Source: Lewinella sp. LCG006
GTDB taxonomy: Bacteria > Bacteroidota > Bacteroidia > Chitinophagales > Saprospiraceae
Length of the DNA: 64,000 nucleotides
Assembly: GCF_040784935.1 (NCBI RefSeq)
Contig: NZ_CP160680.1
Coordinates: 6,243,802 to 6,307,801 of the forward strand
Direction of reading: 5' to 3'
The notes beneath the pieces were generated by a model that made no database searches, was not told the DNA's origin, and worked only from the letters and a program-made list of their open reading frames with translations. The translations under genes and the position numbers were made by a program. Below, piece by piece: positions 62,404 through 64,000 of the stretch. How positions within the stretch are numbered: the first letter of the stretch is position 1; each line of letters opens with the position of its first letter.

Positions 62404-63765
62404 ATGTTCAACAGCTTAAGTGATCGTCTGGATTCGGTTTTCAAGACCCTCAGTGGTGATGCCAAACTAACGGAAATCAATATTGCCCAATCGGTGAAAG
62501 AAATTCGCCGGGCACTGGTAGCCGCTGACGTAAACTATAAGATAGCCAAGGAGTTTACCGATAGTATTAAGGAGAAAGCTTTAGGTCAGGAAAACATCCT
62601 GAAAAACGTGAAGCCTGGGGAATTGATGGTCAAACTCGTTCAGGATGGCCTCACAGAACTCATGGGTGGTGAAGCGGCTTCTTTCAACATCAAAGATAAA
62701 CCAGCCATCATTTTAATTGCTGGACTCCAAGGATCAGGAAAAACCACATTTACTGGCAAGTTGGCGCTCTTCCTCAAAGAGAAGCACAAGAAAAAAGTAT
62801 TGGTAACAGCTTGTGATGTTTACCGTCCGGCTGCTATTGACCAGCTTACTGTTATTTCGGAACAAGTCGGCGCAGAGATTTATAAAGAGCCCGATAATAA
62901 AAATCCGGTACAAATTGCGCTGAATGCCATTGCACACGCCAAGCAGCAAAAACTTGACGTTGTTATCGTGGACACCGCCGGGCGTCTTTCGGTAGATGAA
63001 GCCATGATGAACGAGATTGCCGCCGTCAAAGCTGCTATCTCTCCCAATGAAACCCTCTTTGTTGTAGACTCCATGACGGGGCAAGATGCCGTAAACACGG
63101 CCAAAGCCTTCAACGATCGCATCGACTACGACGGCGTAGTGCTTACCAAATTAGACGGTGATACGCGCGGTGGAGCTGCACTTTCCGTAAAATATACCGT
63201 TGGCAAGCCCATCAAATTCGTCTCTACAGGCGAAAAGATGGACACGCTTGATGTATTCCACCCCGAACGCATGGCCCAGCGTATTCTGGGTATGGGAGAT
63301 ATTGTTTCTTTCGTAGAAAAAGCTCAATCGCAATTCGACGAAGAGGAAGCTAAGCGACTGGAAAAGAAGATCAAAAAGAACAAGTTTGACTTCAATGATT
63401 TCCTCAGCCAAATTGCTCAGCTGCGCCGAATGGGAGACCTCAAAAGTCTCCTTGGCATGATACCCGGTATTGGTAAAATGACCCGTGACCTTAATATCGA
63501 CGATAGTGCTTTCAATAAAGTGGAGGCTATTATCTACTCAATGACCCCTTACGAAAGAGAGAATCCAGAGGCGCTTGACCTAAGTCGCAAGCGTCGTATC
63601 GCGGGTGGTTGTGGTCAAGACATGGAGGAAATCAACCGCTTCATCAAGCAGTTTGATCAGATGCGGAAAATGATGCATAAAATGAGCAAAAACCCTGGAA
63701 TGATGGGAGGAATGCCTAGTGCACCTGCTGGCAAGAAAGGAGGTTTCAGGAGAGGAAGAAGGTAG
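62404..63765 (+). CDS. ffh: Signal recognition particle protein Ffh
   Basis: GTPase that binds signal peptides at the ribosome with 4.5S RNA and delivers them to FtsY and the membrane. 453 residues: N domain, G domain with P-loop GLQGSGKTTFTGKLA, DVYRPAAIDQL, DTAGRL and TKLDGD motifs, and a methionine-rich M domain (about 325-450, many MM pairs, ending GGFRRGRR). Standard length and no defects. Its promoter is at 62351. Confidence 0.97.
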   Translation: MFNSLSDRLDSVFKTLSGDAKLTEINIAQSVKEIRRALVAADVNYKIAKEFTDSIKEKALGQENILKNVKPGELMVKLVQDGLTELMGGEAASFNIKDKPAIILIAGLQGSGKTTFTGKLALFLKEKHKKKVLVTACDVYRPAAIDQLTVISEQVGAEIYKEPDNKNPVQIALNAIAHAKQQKLDVVIVDTAGRLSVDEAMMNEIAAVKAAISPNETLFVVDSMTGQDAVNTAKAFNDRIDYDGVVLTKLDGDTRGGAALSVKYTVGKPIKFVSTGEKMDTLDVFHPERMAQRILGMGDIVSFVEKAQSQFDEEEAKRLEKKIKKNKFDFNDFLSQIAQLRRMGDLKSLLGMIPGIGKMTRDLNIDDSAFNKVEAIIYSMTPYERENPEALDLSRKRRIAGGCGQDMEEINRFIKQFDQMRKMMHKMSKNPGMMGGMPSAPAGKKGGFRRGRR

Positions 63766-63766
63766 A

Positions 63767-63870
63767 GTGTAAAGGTGTAAAAGTTAGTTGATGAGCTGTT
63801 GGTCAAATTTCCGACTTCCTAATTCCCAATTCCGACTTTCAAAGGGGTGTAAAGGTGTAAAAGTTAGTTG
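63767..63870 (+). repeat. Direct repeat after ffh
   Basis: GTGTAAAGGTGTAAAAGTTAGTTG occurs at 63767-63790 and 63847-63870, 80 bases apart, in the short region between ffh and the convergent gene. It overlaps no gene; a short tandem duplication or recombination footprint. Confidence 0.6.
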
Positions 63871-63906
63871 GAGGTTGGAGGCACTTTAATATTTCCGAAT
63901 TCCAAA

Positions 63907-64000
63907 TCAGCTCAAATCCACGACTTTTTTATCGAATGGATTTAAGGCGACGCCTTTTACTTTGGCTTCTGCTTCCACACGGTACTGGGACTCTGCATTG
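63907..64000 (-). CDS. C-terminal fragment of an unknown gene, cut by window edge
   Basis: Only the last 30 residues are inside the window (starting NAESQYRVEAEAKVKGVAL and ending DKKVVDLS), so no family can be assigned. It is convergent with ffh. Confidence 0.45.
   Translation of the reverse strand, partial: NAESQYRVEAEAKVKGVALNPFDKKVVDLS

Overview
The window looks like a chromosome segment of a Bacteroidota member, most probably a Lewinella-like Saprospiria bacterium. Supporting signs are promoter boxes of the Bacteroidota type (TAnnTTTG, with TTTG 19 bases upstream at 38582), a probable type IX secretion C-terminal domain on a secreted esterase, an enlarged NusB, a neighbouring DoxX-like and DUF1599 pair, YfhO, and many two-copy palindromic repeats. 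The species call is inference; no rRNA gene is present.

Layout. 1-2.9 kb: topA (cut by the window edge) and purB. 3-18.1 kb: an acetate/propionate module. It holds two acyl-CoA synthetases (propionyl type at 2996, acetyl type at 16239), a cNMP/CBS/DUF294 regulator, a DnaQ-like exonuclease, a Pmp3-like protein, an ArsR-type repressor, an outer-membrane barrel, a DUF4212 plus sodium:solute symporter pair, small membrane proteins, a symporter-fused histidine kinase and a receiver-only response regulator. Together these would import a short carboxylic acid, sense its flux and activate it to acyl-CoA. 18.3-20.9 kb: a membrane protein, a methyltransferase and a protein with kinase-like motifs.

21.2-35.7 kb is the remarkable part: a chain of gene cassettes separated by integron attC-like sites, with no integron integrase in the window (a CALIN-type array). 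Each cassette begins with 10 bases complementary to the 10 bases ending its own attC R'' box. The cassettes carry an IS630-broken membrane protein, a protein whose N-terminus resembles an effector-associated domain, an alpha-helical unknown, a defence-type reverse transcriptase preceded by a hairpin-rich leader, and (in reverse) a TPR-adenylate cyclase. Two attC sites contain nearly identical group II introns without a protein gene. A third site is opened on the opposite strand by a group IIC-attC-like element that itself carries an IS66 with an 8-bp duplication.

35.9-64 kb is ordinary chromosome: a MoeB/ThiF-rhodanese protein, ferredoxin, class V aminotransferase, ECF sigma cluster, secreted esterase, nusB, DoxX-like/DUF1599 pair, YigZ, nucleoside transporter and uridine kinase, gpsA, YfhO, a HhH and OmpA pair, and ffh. 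Two families of about 160-bp palindromic MITE-like repeats, two copies each, are scattered through it and into the acetate module.
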